This document shows positions 6,664 through 12,631 of a DNA stretch of 13,493 nucleotides, in pieces (the stretch's first letter is position 1; every line of letters starts with the position of its first letter). Below the pieces are notes generated by a model that ran no database searches, was not told where the DNA came from, and was given only the letters and a program-made list of their open reading frames with translations. The DNA lies in contig JAILPU010000039.1 of assembly GCA_024699395.1 (NCBI GenBank), positions 1 to 13,493 on the forward strand, read 5' to 3'. Source of the stretch: Lachnospiraceae bacterium. GTDB lineage: Bacteria; Bacillota; Clostridia; Lachnospirales; Lachnospiraceae. A program made the translations under genes and the position numbers.

Positions 6664-7185
6664 ATGAAAAAATATATAATGATAATCATCGATATAGTGT
6701 TGGCAATTCTCTTGGTCCTTTTCGACCAGTTTACCAAGTACCTTGCAATTGCTAATCTCAAGCAAAAAGCGGCCTACACGGTTATCGACAAGGTTTTCGA
6801 GCTTCAGTATCTTGAAAACAGAGGCTCGGCCTTCGGAATACTTCAGAATCAGAAAATGTTCATATTGTTTGTGGGAGTCGTTTTTATGGCGGTTATTTGC
6901 TATTTTATGATTAGACTTCCCATGAAAAACAAGTTTATTATTCTCCATGTGCTTTTGTCCTTTATTTTCGCCGGTGGCGTGGGGAATATGATCGACAGAA
7001 TAAGATATGATTACGTAGTGGATTTTTTCAGTTTTATACTGATTAATTTCCCTGTGTTCAATGTGGCTGACTGTTATATTGTGGTTGCCACCATAGTTTT
7101 GTTCTTCCTGTTTGTTTTTTATTACAGCGAAGCAGATCTTGATTTCCTCAAATTAAAAGCAAGCAAGACTCGTGAGATAAAGTAA
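6664..7185 (+). CDS. lspA: Lipoprotein signal peptidase (signal peptidase II)
   Basis: Membrane aspartyl protease that cuts the signal peptide from prolipoproteins just before the lipidated cysteine. The 173-residue protein has four hydrophobic helices (about 5-28, 65-85, 91-106 and 135-155). Family motifs: FDQFTKYL (D21), ENRGSAFG (N52-G54), GGVGNMIDRI (N108, D111), VVDFFSF (D120) and PVFNVADCYI (D136). D120 and D136 fit the catalytic pair (D124/D143 in the Pseudomonas enzyme). The stop TAA shares a base with the rluD start (TAATG), so the two are translationally coupled, the same lspA-rluD order as in many Firmicutes. Likely substrates in this window are the carboxypeptidase and the transporter binding protein. 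Confidence 0.96.
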   Translation: MKKYIMIIIDIVLAILLVLFDQFTKYLAIANLKQKAAYTVIDKVFELQYLENRGSAFGILQNQKMFILFVGVVFMAVICYFMIRLPMKNKFIILHVLLSFIFAGGVGNMIDRIRYDYVVDFFSFILINFPVFNVADCYIVVATIVLFFLFVFYYSEADLDFLKLKASKTREIK

Positions 7186-8099
7186 TGAAAGAATTTCAGT
7201 TTACAGTGCCCCAAGAACTGGATGATGTGCGTATCGATAAGTGCGTAAGCGCCCTTATGGATTCATTGTCCCGTTCTTTCATACAAAAGCTTATTAAAGA
7301 CGAAAACGTGCTCCTTAACGGTAAAACAGTTAAGGCCGGCAGCAAGGTTTCTGTTTTTGATGAGCTTATTTTATATCTTCCCGATGCGGTGGAAATTGAT
7401 ATTAAACCTGAAAACATTCCCTTGGATATCCTTTACGAGGATGATTCTGTCCTTGTGGTTAACAAGCCAAAGGGTATGGTAGTACATCCCGCCTGCGGCC
7501 ATTATTCCGGGACTCTTGTAAACGGTGTAATGTATCATTGCGGAAATGAACTTTCCGGAATCAACGGCGTACTTCGCCCCGGTATTGTTCACAGGATCGA
7601 TATGGATACCACAGGCTCTGTTATCATATGTAAAAACGACGCTGCCCATAATTCAATTGCCGCACAGCTTAAGGACCATTCCGTCAATAGGGAATACAGA
7701 GCCATATGCCACGGCGTTATCAAAGAAGATGAACTTGTGATAGATAAGCCCATTGGAAGAAATTCCAAGGACAGGAAGAAAATGGCTGTTGTCCCCGGGG
7801 GCAAACAAGCTGTGACCCATGTTACAGTGTTGGAGCGATTCGAGGGTTTTACATATGTAAAATGCGTTCTTGAAACCGGCCGTACCCATCAGATAAGGGT
7901 GCATCTTTCCTCTATAGGGCATCCCCTTCTGGGAGATGAACTTTATTCCGGTTATAAGTCTCCTTATAAGCTTCAGGGTCAGTGTCTCCACGCCTACAAA
8001 CTGGGATTTATCCATCCCGTATCCGGTGAATATGTTGAAACCCTTGCACCTTTACCGGAATATTTTCAACATTTGCTAAATACAATGAAAAGACTGTAA
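7185..8099 (+). CDS. rluD: RluD-type 23S rRNA/large-subunit pseudouridine synthase
   Basis: RluA-family enzyme that converts uridines in RNA to pseudouridine. The 304-residue protein has an N-terminal S4 RNA-binding domain (about 13-75, with RIDKCVSALMDSLSRSFIQKLI and LNGKTVKAGSKV) and a catalytic domain containing GIVHRIDMDTTG, where D139 is the catalytic Asp, and GRTHQIRVHLSSIGHPLLGD near the C-terminus. The family tree separates RluD from RluB, RluC and YtzG types only by full comparison; the S4 domain and position after lspA favour the RluD/YlyB group. The exact target uridines cannot be read from the sequence. Confidence 0.93.
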   Translation: MKEFQFTVPQELDDVRIDKCVSALMDSLSRSFIQKLIKDENVLLNGKTVKAGSKVSVFDELILYLPDAVEIDIKPENIPLDILYEDDSVLVVNKPKGMVVHPACGHYSGTLVNGVMYHCGNELSGINGVLRPGIVHRIDMDTTGSVIICKNDAAHNSIAAQLKDHSVNREYRAICHGVIKEDELVIDKPIGRNSKDRKKMAVVPGGKQAVTHVTVLERFEGFTYVKCVLETGRTHQIRVHLSSIGHPLLGDELYSGYKSPYKLQGQCLHAYKLGFIHPVSGEYVETLAPLPEYFQHLLNTMKRL

Positions 8100-8100
8100 A

Positions 8101-8128
8101 TTCATACGTTTTTGCCTTATAATATAAT
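8101..8128 (+). promoter_or_regulatory. Candidate promoter for the cytidylate-kinase-like gene
   Basis: TTCATA (8101-8106) and TATAAT (8123-8128) are 16 bases apart in the rluD-to-kinase gap; a second overlapping TATAAT lies at 8118-8123. The -10 boxes are perfect and the -35 box is weak. The gap is A/T-rich, so chance is possible. Confidence 0.42.
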
Positions 8129-8156
8129 TAAAAGTATTGTGAAAGGCGGTGGTTTA

Positions 8157-8783
8157 ATGAAAACTGTTGTGACCATAGGACGTCAATTCGGTTCCGGAGG
8201 ACATGAAATCGGTGAAAAGCTTGCCGAAATGTACGGAATAAAGTGCTATGACAAGGAGCTTTTGGGAAGAGTCGCTAAAGAAAGCGGATTCTGCGAGGAA
8301 ATGCTTACGGAACATGATGAGCGTCCCACCAATTCCTTCCTTTACAATCTGGTGATGGATACCTATTCCTTCGGCTACAACCAGTCATCTCTGGCGGACA
8401 TGCCCATAAGTCACAAGGTATTCCTTGCACAATTTGATACCATCAGGAAACTTGCTTCGGAGGAGCCCTGTGTTATTGTGGGGCGCTGTGCCGATTATGC
8501 TTTGAGCGAATTTAAGAATTGCATCAATATTTTTATTTTCGCGGATGAAGAGAGCAAGATAAAACGTATAATGGAAAAGTACGATCTGACGGCTCCAAAG
8601 GCCAAGGAAATGATGAACAAAAAGGACCGTCAGCGTCAGAGTTATTACAATTATTATTCTTCCAAGAAGTGGGGAAGAGCGGACAGCTACGATCTTTGCA
8701 TTAATTCCGCAACTTTGGGCATCAATCAGACCGTTAAACTTATAAGCCAGTATATAGACGATTTTGAGAGCAAGGGTCAATAA
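8157..8783 (+). CDS. Cytidylate kinase-like family protein
   Basis: A 208-residue protein of the P-loop kinase family often annotated cytidylate kinase-like, not a classical Cmk. The N-terminus reads VVTIGRQFGSGGHEIGEKLAE: the phosphate loop is GRQFGSGG (8-15) in place of the usual GxxGxGKS/T, which is typical of this sub-family. YDKELL follows, then VIVGRCADY (a central strand and motif), and a lid-like segment KKDRQRQSYYNYYSSKKWG. The substrate is unknown; members occur widely in Clostridia. The ATG start at 8157 is preferred over an upstream frame extension because it begins exactly at the family N-terminus and follows AAAGGCGG. It has its own candidate promoter, and the next operon starts from a separate promoter. 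Confidence 0.85.
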   Translation: MKTVVTIGRQFGSGGHEIGEKLAEMYGIKCYDKELLGRVAKESGFCEEMLTEHDERPTNSFLYNLVMDTYSFGYNQSSLADMPISHKVFLAQFDTIRKLASEEPCVIVGRCADYALSEFKNCINIFIFADEESKIKRIMEKYDLTAPKAKEMMNKKDRQRQSYYNYYSSKKWGRADSYDLCINSATLGINQTVKLISQYIDDFESKGQ

Positions 8784-8802
8784 AATTTCATTAAACATCT
8801 TA

Positions 8803-8832
8803 TTGACAAGCGTGACATTTGTGTGATATGCT
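8803..8832 (+). promoter_or_regulatory. Strong promoter of the rplU-prp-rpmA operon
   Basis: A perfect TTGACA (8803-8808) is followed after 18 bases by TATGCT (8827-8832), which is preceded by TG at 8824-8825, giving an extended -10 element. Its position, about 95 bases before rplU, leaves room for a structured leader. This is the most consensus-like promoter in the window, as expected for ribosomal protein genes. Confidence 0.82.
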
Positions 8833-8840
8833 TTCTGAGT

Positions 8841-8917
8841 ATGCCGCACAGCGAGGTATAAGTGTTTGTAAAACCACCAAAGCTGGCGAGTTTGAACTTC
8901 GGTTCATGAAAGGGAGG
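8841..8917 (+). promoter_or_regulatory. Probable L21 (rplU) mRNA leader, autoregulatory
   Basis: Firmicutes commonly carry a structured L21 leader (Rfam family L21_leader) in the rplU 5' UTR. Here CGC (8845-8847) and CAGC (8849-8852), with one bulged A, pair with GCTG (8882-8885) and GCG (8886-8888), enclosing a loop with a further GGT/ACC match. A second hairpin, TGAAC/GTTCA (8893-8897 and 8902-8906), has a stable TTCG tetraloop and lies just before the AGGGAGG site. The pairings are visible; identity with the Rfam family and binding of L21 are inference. Confidence 0.62.
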
Positions 8918-8925
8918 TGTCCTAT

Positions 8926-9231
8926 ATGTACGCTGTAATTGCTACAGGCGGTAAGCAGTACAAAGTTTCTGAAGGCGATGTGATCAAAGTTGAAAAGCTT
9001 GATTGTGAAGCCGGAAAAACAGTTACTTTTGACAAGGTTATTGCCGTAAGTGATTCTTCACTCAAGGTTGGCGATGATGTTAAGAATGCAACTGTAACAG
9101 CAACTGTTATGGAGCAGGGCAGAGGCAAGAAAGTCATCGTTTACAAGTACAAGAGAAAGACCGGTTATCACAAAAAGAACGGTCACAGACAGGCTTATAC
9201 TCAGGTGAAGATTGAAAAGATCAATGCTTAA
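8926..9231 (+). CDS. rplU: 50S ribosomal protein L21
   Basis: Large-subunit protein that binds 23S rRNA. The 101 residues begin [14 protein letters not shown], the standard L21 N-terminus, and continue through [15 protein letters not shown] to the basic C-terminus [21 protein letters not shown] and YTQVKIEKI. The ATG at 8926 is chosen over an in-frame GTG at 8917 because the GTG lies within the AGGGAGG site (8911-8917), while the ATG has 8-base spacing and the family N-terminus. It is first in the operon with prp and rpmA and is probably controlled by its structured leader. Confidence 0.98.
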   Translation: MYAVIATGGKQYKVSEGDVIKVEKLDCEAGKTVTFDKVIAVSDSSLKVGDDVKNATVTATVMEQGRGKKVIVYKYKRKTGYHKKNGHRQAYTQVKIEKINA

Positions 9232-9236
9232 TTGAT

Positions 9237-9569
9237 ATGATTACCATTGAAGTCACAAAAGACGATAAGGGAGCTTATAAGGAGCTCTTATGTATGGGTC
9301 ATGCAGGATATGCCAGAAAAGGTAAACCCGATATAATCTGTGCGGCTGTCAGTGCTTTGATTATCAACTGCGTCAATGCACTTGAAGACCTCGCCAAAGA
9401 GGACGTTACTACAACACAGAACAGTGAAACGGGATTTATGCGAATTGTTTTTAACAAGGCACTGCAGGACAAATCTGTATTTCTTGTGGATTCCACAGTA
9501 TATTCACTTAAGAAGATATCAGAGGAGTACGGAGATAAGTATTTAATAGTAAAAATAAAGGAGGTGTAA
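9237..9569 (+). CDS. prp: Ribosomal-processing cysteine protease Prp
   Basis: Prp (YsxB) removes the N-terminal extension of ribosomal protein L27 in Firmicutes and related bacteria, needed for a working ribosome. The 110-residue protein shows both catalytic motifs: GHAGYA with H22 and DIICAAVSAL with C35. The gene lies between its relatives rplU and rpmA, as is usual, and the next gene encodes the expected substrate with the cleavage motif. There is no clear ribosome binding site before its ATG; it starts 5 bases after the rplU stop, so translation probably depends on coupling. The L27 ribosome binding site overlaps its last codons. Confidence 0.96.
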   Translation: MITIEVTKDDKGAYKELLCMGHAGYARKGKPDIICAAVSALIINCVNALEDLAKEDVTTTQNSETGFMRIVFNKALQDKSVFLVDSTVYSLKKISEEYGDKYLIVKIKEV

Positions 9570-9575
9570 ACCATC

Positions 9576-9860
9576 ATGAATATGAACCTTCAATTTTTTG
9601 CTCATAAGAAGGGAGTAGGTTCTACCAAGAACGGTAGAGATTCCGAATCCAAAAGATTAGGTGCAAAGAGAGCTGACGGTCAGTTCGTAAAGGCCGGAAA
9701 TATTCTTTACAGACAGCGCGGAACCAAGATTCACCCCGGTGTTAATGTTGGTATCGGCGGAGATGATACATTATTTGCCAAGGTTGACGGTGTTCTCCGT
9801 TTCGAAAGAAAGGGCAGAGACAAGAAACAGGCATCTGTTTATCCCGTTAGTGAAGATTAA
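9576..9860 (+). CDS. rpmA: 50S ribosomal protein L27 (with cleavable N-terminal extension)
   Basis: Large-subunit protein whose N-terminus reaches the peptidyl-transferase centre. The 94-residue precursor begins [20 protein letters not shown]. The NLQFF-A segment is the Prp cleavage motif, after which the mature protein would begin AHKKG, like the E. coli mature form. The rest, including [31 protein letters not shown] and [17 protein letters not shown], is typical L27. A strong AAAGGAGG (9558-9565) precedes the ATG by 10 bases. A strong terminator follows. Confidence 0.98.
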   Translation: MNMNLQFFAHKKGVGSTKNGRDSESKRLGAKRADGQFVKAGNILYRQRGTKIHPGVNVGIGGDDTLFAKVDGVLRFERKGRDKKQASVYPVSED

Positions 9861-9877
9861 TTTTTAATGGTTATGTG

Positions 9878-9910
9878 GGCTTCAGACACTTGTGTTTGAA
9901 GCCTCTTTTT
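9878..9910 (+). terminator. Rho-independent terminator of the rplU-prp-rpmA operon
   Basis: GGCTTCA (9878-9884) pairs with TGAAGCC (9897-9903), extended by a G-T wobble and ACA/TGT, with a 4-base loop; TCTTTTT follows at 9904-9910. Stem and T run are textbook. It ends only 17 bases before the obgE start, so no promoter fits between them; obgE must be reached by read-through or from a promoter upstream of the hairpin. Confidence 0.88.
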
Positions 9911-9927
9911 AACGAGAAAGGAGTTCT

Positions 9928-11217
9928 ATGTTTGCCGACAGAGCAAGAATTATTGTAAGAAGCGGAAAAGGCGGCGACGGACACGTTTCCTTCAGAAGAG
10001 AAAAATATGTTCCTGCCGGAGGTCCCGACGGGGGTGACGGCGGTCACGGCGGAGATGTTATCTTCGTTGTTGACGAGGGACTTAACACACTCATTGATTT
10101 CAGACATGTGAGAAAATATAAAGCCGGTGACGGCGAAGAGGGCGGAAAGAAAAACTGCCGGGGTAAAGACGGAAATGATATAATCATTAAGGTACCCGCA
10201 GGCACTGTTATCAAAGAAGCCCAGAGCGGTAAGGTTATAACCGATATGTCCGGTGACAATACCCGTTACGTTTTGTTAAAGGGCGGAAAAGGCGGTCTTG
10301 GCAATCAGCATTATGCCACCAGCACAATGCAGGCTCCCAAGTATGCAAAACCCGGACAGGAAGCGGTGGAACTGGAGCTTATACTGGAACTTAAGGTTAT
10401 TGCCGATGTGGGTCTTGTGGGATTTCCCAACGTGGGTAAATCCACATTCCTCTCAAGAGTTACCAATGCCAGACCTAAGATTGCCAATTATCATTTCACA
10501 ACCCTTAATCCCAATCTGGGAGTTGTGGACCTTGAGGGAACGGGAGGCTTTGTGATTGCCGACATTCCCGGACTTATTAAGGGGGCAAGCGAAGGCGTGG
10601 GCCTCGGCCATGAATTTTTGCGCCATATAGAGAGAACAAAGGTAATAATCCATATTGTGGACGCTGCAGGTATTGAGGGCAGAGACCCAATTGAGGATAT
10701 ATACACCATTAATAATGAATTGAAAGCCTATAATCCTGAGATTGCATCAAGGCCTCAGGTTATTGCTGCCAATAAAACGGATCTTATTTTTGAAGGAAAA
10801 GATGAGATCGTTGAAAAATTAAGAGAGCGTTTCGCACCTGAAGGGATTGAAGTTTATCCCATAAGTGCCGCTACAGGCGAAGGTGTTAAGGATCTTCTTT
10901 ACAAGGTCAGCAATATGCTTAAGGAGACAGGAAACGAAGTTACCGTATTTTCGCAGGAATACTTCCCCGGCGAAGAAAAGCTTGAGGGTGACTGGGGCAT
11001 CAATGTTTCCTATGATGAAGAGAACGATGAATATGTAATAGAAGGACCTTCCATCGACAAAATGCTGGGTTACACCAATCTCGACAGCGAGAAGGGATTT
11101 ACCTTCTTCCAGGGCTTCTTAAAAGACAAGGGTATCCTGGACAAGCTTGAAGAGTTGGGAATAGAAGACGGCGATACAGTCCGTATGTACGGTTTGAGCT
11201 TTGATTATTACAAGTAA
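9928..11217 (+). CDS. obgE: GTPase ObgE/CgtA
   Basis: Essential GTP-binding protein acting in large ribosomal subunit assembly and stress response. The 429 residues hold three domains: the glycine-rich Obg fold (1-158, with GGDGHVSFRREKYVPAGGPDGGDGG), the G domain (G1 GFPNVGKST at 165-173, G3 DIPG at 212-215, G4 NKTD at 282-285, G5 SAATGEG from 313), and a C-terminal OCT domain (about 350-429, GYTNLDSEKGFTFFQGFLKD). The OCT domain marks the Firmicutes-type Obg. GAAAGGAG at 9915-9922 supports the ATG. The gene follows rpmA as in most Firmicutes, but after a terminator. yhbY starts 10 bases after its stop. Confidence 0.98.
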   Translation: MFADRARIIVRSGKGGDGHVSFRREKYVPAGGPDGGDGGHGGDVIFVVDEGLNTLIDFRHVRKYKAGDGEEGGKKNCRGKDGNDIIIKVPAGTVIKEAQSGKVITDMSGDNTRYVLLKGGKGGLGNQHYATSTMQAPKYAKPGQEAVELELILELKVIADVGLVGFPNVGKSTFLSRVTNARPKIANYHFTTLNPNLGVVDLEGTGGFVIADIPGLIKGASEGVGLGHEFLRHIERTKVIIHIVDAAGIEGRDPIEDIYTINNELKAYNPEIASRPQVIAANKTDLIFEGKDEIVEKLRERFAPEGIEVYPISAATGEGVKDLLYKVSNMLKETGNEVTVFSQEYFPGEEKLEGDWGINVSYDEENDEYVIEGPSIDKMLGYTNLDSEKGFTFFQGFLKDKGILDKLEELGIEDGDTVRMYGLSFDYYK

Positions 11218-11227
11218 AGGAGCAATC

Positions 11228-11518
11228 ATGAACAGTAAGCAAAGAGCATATCTTATGAGCCTTGCCAGCAATCTTACACCTATCTTTCAGATTGGGAAAG
11301 GAAGCCTCACTCCCGAAGTGACCAAGGCTATCGAGGAAGCCTTTAACAATAACGAGCTTATTAAGGTTTCCGTTTTGAAGAATTGCTTTGACGATCCCAA
11401 GGAAATCGGAAGAATGCTTTCCGAGAGAACCAGATCCGAACTGGTTCAGGTAATAGGTAAAAAAATAGTTCTTTATAAACCTGACAAGGACAAGCCCAAA
11501 ATCGAGCTTCCTAAGTAA
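11228..11518 (+). CDS. yhbY: YhbY/YqeI family RNA-binding protein (CRM domain)
   Basis: Small protein of 96 residues with a single CRS1/YhbY domain, a fold like the C-terminal half of IF3, known in E. coli to associate with pre-50S particles. Motifs seen: MNSKQRAYLMSLASNLTPIFQIGKGSLTPEV (conserved GxxG-type RNA-binding loop GKGS), LIKVSVLKNCF and VIGKKIVLYKP. The ATG is chosen over an earlier in-frame TTG because AAAGGAG (11216-11222) lies 5 bases upstream and the protein starts at the family N-terminus. It is followed directly by yqeK; the nadD gene usual at this point in Bacillus and many clostridia is not here. Confidence 0.94.
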   Translation: MNSKQRAYLMSLASNLTPIFQIGKGSLTPEVTKAIEEAFNNNELIKVSVLKNCFDDPKEIGRMLSERTRSELVQVIGKKIVLYKPDKDKPKIELPK

Positions 11519-11529
11519 GGTGAAAAAGC

Positions 11530-12120
11530 ATGAAAAATTATGAAGATATAAAGAAACTGAGAAAATCCATGGAAAAGGTACTGGACCCCAAAAGATACGA
11601 GCATTCCCTGGGAGTTGAATTTACAGCAGCCTGTATGGCCATGAAATACGGATGCGATATTGAAAACGCAAGAATAGCCGGTATCCTTCATGATTGCGCA
11701 AAATGCATTCCCGACAGCGAAAAAATTCTCTTGTGTGAAAAAAACGGCATTGAAATTTCGGCTGTGGAAAAGAAAAAGCCCGCACTTCTTCATGCTAAAG
11801 CGGGAGCTTTCTTAGCGAAAACCCAGTACGGGATTAAAAACGAAGATATTATCAATGCCATAATGAACCATACAACGGGAAGACCGGATATGTCTTTGCT
11901 GGAAAAGATTATCTTTTTAAGTGATTACATCGAGCCTAACAGAAAGACCATTCCGGGACTTTTTAAGGCGCGAGAGGCCTGCTTTAATGATATTAATGCG
12001 GCTATGGCTGTGGTTCTTAAGAATGTATTGGAATATCTTGAATCCGGCAAAGGTCAGATTGACGATAAAACCCGAGAAACTTTTGATTTTTACAAGGTTT
12101 ATTTACCGAAGGAGGATTAA
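11530..12120 (+). CDS. yqeK: YqeK family HD-domain hydrolase (bis(5'-nucleosyl)-tetraphosphatase, symmetrical)
   Basis: Cytoplasmic metal-dependent phosphohydrolase; characterised members split diadenosine tetraphosphate to ADP. The 196-residue protein has the HD ligand set RYEHSLGVE (H25), GILHDCAK (H54, D55), LLHAKAGA (H88), IMNHTTGRPDMS (H114) and IFLSDYIEPNR (D132). Start and AAGG site at 11517-11520 are consistent. The end of the gene (codons for PKED) carries the AAGGAGG site of rsfS. It is part of the obgE-yhbY-yqeK-rsfS run, which normally also holds nadD. Confidence 0.95.
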   Translation: MKNYEDIKKLRKSMEKVLDPKRYEHSLGVEFTAACMAMKYGCDIENARIAGILHDCAKCIPDSEKILLCEKNGIEISAVEKKKPALLHAKAGAFLAKTQYGIKNEDIINAIMNHTTGRPDMSLLEKIIFLSDYIEPNRKTIPGLFKAREACFNDINAAMAVVLKNVLEYLESGKGQIDDKTRETFDFYKVYLPKED

Positions 12121-12471
12121 GTGGACAAGAAAAGCTCTGAGATTGTGTCTATGATAGTGGATGCCTTAAACGACAAGAAGGCTGAAAACGTTAAAGTGCT
12201 TGATATCAGCGAGATTTCATACGTTGCCGATGCTTTTGTTATCGCAAACGGTAACAATATCAACCAGATTCAGACAATGGCCGATTCCGTTATGGAGAAA
12301 CTAGGGAAAAACGGTTATCCCGAAAAGGGTATTGAAGGTTACAAATCCGGGGACTGGATTTTGATTGATTTTAATGATGTTATAGTACATATTTTTGATA
12401 AGGAAAACAGATCCAATTACGACTTGGAGAGACTGTGGCGTGACGCAAAGCTTATTGAGTGCGCAGGCTGA
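12121..12471 (+). CDS. rsfS: Ribosome silencing factor RsfS
   Basis: RsfS (YqeL/YbeB/Iojap) binds L14 on the 50S subunit and blocks subunit joining when nutrients are short. The 116 residues show IVDALNDKKAENVKVLDIS, YVADAFVIANGNN, QIQTMADSVMEKL, GYKSGDWILIDFNDVIVHIF and YDLERLWRDAKLI, the whole family pattern and normal length. The GTG start directly follows the yqeK stop and has AAGGAGG (12109-12115) 5 bases upstream, so the two are coupled. It ends this operon; a gap of 160 bases follows. Confidence 0.97.
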   Translation: MDKKSSEIVSMIVDALNDKKAENVKVLDISEISYVADAFVIANGNNINQIQTMADSVMEKLGKNGYPEKGIEGYKSGDWILIDFNDVIVHIFDKENRSNYDLERLWRDAKLIECAG

Positions 12472-12490
12472 ATACTGTAATTTTTAATTC

Positions 12491-12519
12491 TTGACATATT
12501 TTATCATTTGTATTATTTT
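12491..12519 (+). promoter_or_regulatory. Candidate promoter of the transporter gene
   Basis: Perfect TTGACA (12491-12496), 17 bases, then TATTTT (12514-12519), which matches four of six -10 bases. It lies in the A/T-rich gap after rsfS. The implied leader is about 105 bases long and would contain two of the inverted repeats listed below, while a third overlaps the -10 box. Confidence 0.5.
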
Positions 12520-12525
12520 TAATAC
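12510..12525 (+). repeat. Operator-like palindrome over the -10 box
   Basis: GTATTA and TAATAC flank TTTT: a perfect 6-bp inverted repeat that covers the candidate -10 box. Its position would suit a repressor site, but the A/T-rich context makes chance formation plausible. Confidence 0.45.
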
Positions 12526-12536
12526 GTTGATTATTT

Positions 12537-12582
12537 ATATGTGCGTAAAAAAAGCTTATTTTTGCCTGATATATGCACATAT
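12537..12582 (+). repeat. Inverted repeat with 30-base spacer in the transporter leader
   Basis: ATATGTGC (12537-12544) and GCACATAT (12575-12582) are exact reverse complements. Between them lies an A-run, AAGCTT and a T-run that can fold further. The right arm is itself part of a near-palindrome, ATATG-CA-CATAT (12571-12582). It could be an RNA stem or paired protein sites. Confidence 0.55.
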
Positions 12583-12593
12583 TAAAATGATTC

Positions 12594-12614
12594 TTATCGG
12601 AAAAATTCCGATAA
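12594..12614 (+). repeat. Perfect 9-bp hairpin just before the transporter ribosome binding site
   Basis: TTATCGGAA (12594-12602) and TTCCGATAA (12606-12614) pair perfectly around AAA. The right arm touches the AAGGAGG site (12616-12622). The stem could tune translation or protect the transcript; no strong T run follows, so it is not a terminator. Confidence 0.75.
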
Positions 12615-12631
12615 AAAGGAGGAGATTTGTT

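Noticed and set aside
8083..8114. Possible terminator after rluD (ATGAA/TTCAT then a T run)
   Set aside because: Only 5 A/T-rich pairs with an 11-base loop; too weak to call.
8112..8156. Upstream extension of the kinase-like gene to TTG 8112
   Set aside because: It covers the candidate -10 boxes and adds residues before the family N-terminus; ATG 8157 is preferred.
8385..8849. 154-codon open frame on the - strand over the kinase-like gene and the rplU promoter
   Set aside because: It covers a recognised gene and a strong forward promoter; the predicted protein shows no family features.
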